Source: Gammaproteobacteria bacterium (GTDB lineage: Bacteria; Pseudomonadota; Gammaproteobacteria; UBA6429; Thiohalophilaceae). From it: a DNA stretch of 64,000 bases. The DNA lies in contig WGLP01000006.1 in the NCBI GenBank assembly GCA_016125505.1, forward strand, positions 124,001 through 188,000. Reading direction: 5' to 3'. Both the position numbers and the translations under genes were made by a program. This document shows, in pieces, positions 63,060 through 64,000 of this stretch (position 1 is the stretch's first letter; each line of letters begins with the position of its first letter). The notes under the pieces were generated by a model. That model was not told the DNA's origin and searched no databases. It saw nothing but the letters and a program-made list of their open reading frames with translations.

Positions 63060-64000
63060 CTATCGCCCCGCCCTGACCAGACCGCCGAGCCCGGATTGTT
63101 CCAATATATTATTCAAGTAATTACGGATGCTCACAGCATCATCCATCTTCTGGACCTCGTCAAGGCAGCCCTTGGCAGTCTCCGTCGTAATACTGCGAAT
63201 GACCCATTTAATCCGGTTCAAACTCGACGCGCTCATACTCAGACTATCGATATCCATTCCAATTAATAATAAGGCTGCGGCGGGGTCTCCCGCCATTTCG
63301 CCGCACACACTCACCGGCTTACCCACGCTATGTGCATCAATGATGGTTTTATACACGGCATCGATGACGGCCGGATGCAGGGCGTCGTATAAGGCCGCAA
63401 CGCGGGAGTTATTACGATCCACCGCCAACAAGTACTGCGTCAGGTCGTTGGTACCGATAGAAAGGAAATCGGCGCGCGTGGCCAAACGTTTAGCCAGATA
63501 GACGGCAGAAGGCACTTCGATCATCACCCCCACCCTGGGTTTTGTGACCTGGTACTTCTCTTCCAGCAATTCCTGATACGCGCGATTAATCAGGTTATTC
63601 GCCTCGTCCAGCTCCGCCAGGTGGCTGATCATCGGCAACAGGATATTGAGGTTATCCAGCCCGCAGGCGGCACGCATCATGGCCCTCACCTGCACCAGGA
63701 AAAATTCCGGGTGGTCCAGGGTGATCCGGATACCCCGCCAGCCCAGAAAAGGATTGTCTTCCTGAATCGGGAAATACGGTAAGGCCTTGTCACCGCCCAC
63801 ATCCAGTGTACGCAGGGTCACCGGTCGCGGCGCAAACGCCTTGAGGACTTGCTGATAGACACGTAACTGTTCTTCCTCGCCGGGAAAACGCTGGCGCACC
63901 ATAAACGGAAATTCCGTGCGATACAGACCGATGCCATCGGCGCCGCTGTTCAGTGACGGTGTAATGTCGGACAACAATCCGGTATTCGCATACAAGGGAA
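63060..64000 (-). CDS. ptsP: PTS-Ntr phosphoenolpyruvate-protein phosphotransferase (5' end outside window)
   Basis: C-terminal part of an enzyme-I-type protein. The visible 312 residues hold the PEP-binding barrel: SGADGIGLYRTEFPFMVR, RTLDVGGDKALPYFPIQEDN, GWRGIRITLDHPEFF, MIEVPSAVYLAKRLATRADF, SIGTNDLTQYLLAVDRNN and the catalytic Cys in VSVCGEMAGDPAAALLLIG. PtsP (EI-Ntr) differs from sugar EI by an N-terminal GAF domain, which would lie outside the right edge, so PtsP rather than PtsI is a judgement based on sequence character (LGWRGIRITLDHPEFFLVQVRAM-type region). The ATPase gene follows after 4 bp. Confidence 0.9.
   Translation of the reverse strand, partial: PLYANTGLLSDITPSLNSGADGIGLYRTEFPFMVRQRFPGEEEQLRVYQQVLKAFAPRPVTLRTLDVGGDKALPYFPIQEDNPFLGWRGIRITLDHPEFFLVQVRAMMRAACGLDNLNILLPMISHLAELDEANNLINRAYQELLEEKYQVTKPRVGVMIEVPSAVYLAKRLATRADFLSIGTNDLTQYLLAVDRNNSRVAALYDALHPAVIDAVYKTIIDAHSVGKPVSVCGEMAGDPAAALLLIGMDIDSLSMSASSLNRIKWVIRSITTETAKGCLDEVQKMDDAVSIRNYLNNILEQSGLGGLVRAGR

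Overview
The window reads as ordinary chromosome of a Gammaproteobacterium. Pointers are the rnfABCDGE-nth order, Hda with an N-terminal clamp-binding motif, the DUF2066/CDP-alcohol transferase/PerM/Hda block divergent from purMN, Dam methylase, a kinase-GNAT ArgA, and PhoB-PhoR-PhoU. Genes are dense, with many 1-17 bp overlaps on both strands. I saw no tRNA, rRNA, insertion sequence, prophage or CRISPR array. A free-living, possibly sulfur-oxidising lineage (Rnf complex, SoxW-like and TlpA-like thioredoxins) is a weak inference; the species cannot be named from this sequence.

Layout. 1-9.9 kb: 5' part of ilvB; two DUF4124 proteins flanking a MIF-type tautomerase; proS and a lytic transglycosylase; a minus-strand operon of two periplasmic thioredoxin-fold proteins, TolC, a membrane-fusion protein and acylphosphatase; two small lipoproteins. 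10-19 kb: arsC, a WrbA-type quinone reductase, the hda block, purM-purN-DUF3108, dcd, mrp. 19.4-27.2 kb: metG, the complete Rnf electron-transport operon, nth. 27.4-29.5 kb: a three-gene RiPP metallophore locus of the HvfABC type. 29.5-37.4 kb: argG, a MotY-like protein, and a pyruvate-dehydrogenase operon (E1 alpha, E1 beta, and one polypeptide carrying both E2 and E3). 37.7-46.2 kb: a small unknown gene, fumC, a methyltransferase, sirB-like, pyrC, a TraB/GumN protein, rnt, grxD, a solitary hydantoinase-B-type protein and a PuuD-type membrane protein. 46.3-57.5 kb: argD-argF, a Sel1-repeat protein, phoB-phoR, phoU, an SH3 protein, argE, two tandem Slp lipoproteins, argA, dam. 57.5-64 kb: a DUF457 membrane protein, an FHA-GAF-HD-GYP protein, a degenerate receiver-domain protein, a GspE/PilB-type ATPase and the 3' part of ptsP.

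The two most notable systems are (i) the Hvf-like locus, whose secreted precursor carries six EGK units (five with Cys) followed by the DUF692 iron enzyme and the DUF2063 partner that in characterised relatives convert such Cys residues to copper-binding groups; and (ii) the 1017-residue E2-E3 fusion, with two nearly identical lipoyl domains, a peripheral-subunit-binding domain, an acyltransferase with Asn in place of the usual motif Asp, and a complete dihydrolipoamide dehydrogenase. Smaller oddities are a receiver domain lacking the phosphorylation residues, an HD-GYP protein with a helical insert between its two halves, and a MotY/OmpA domain lacking the usual Asp.
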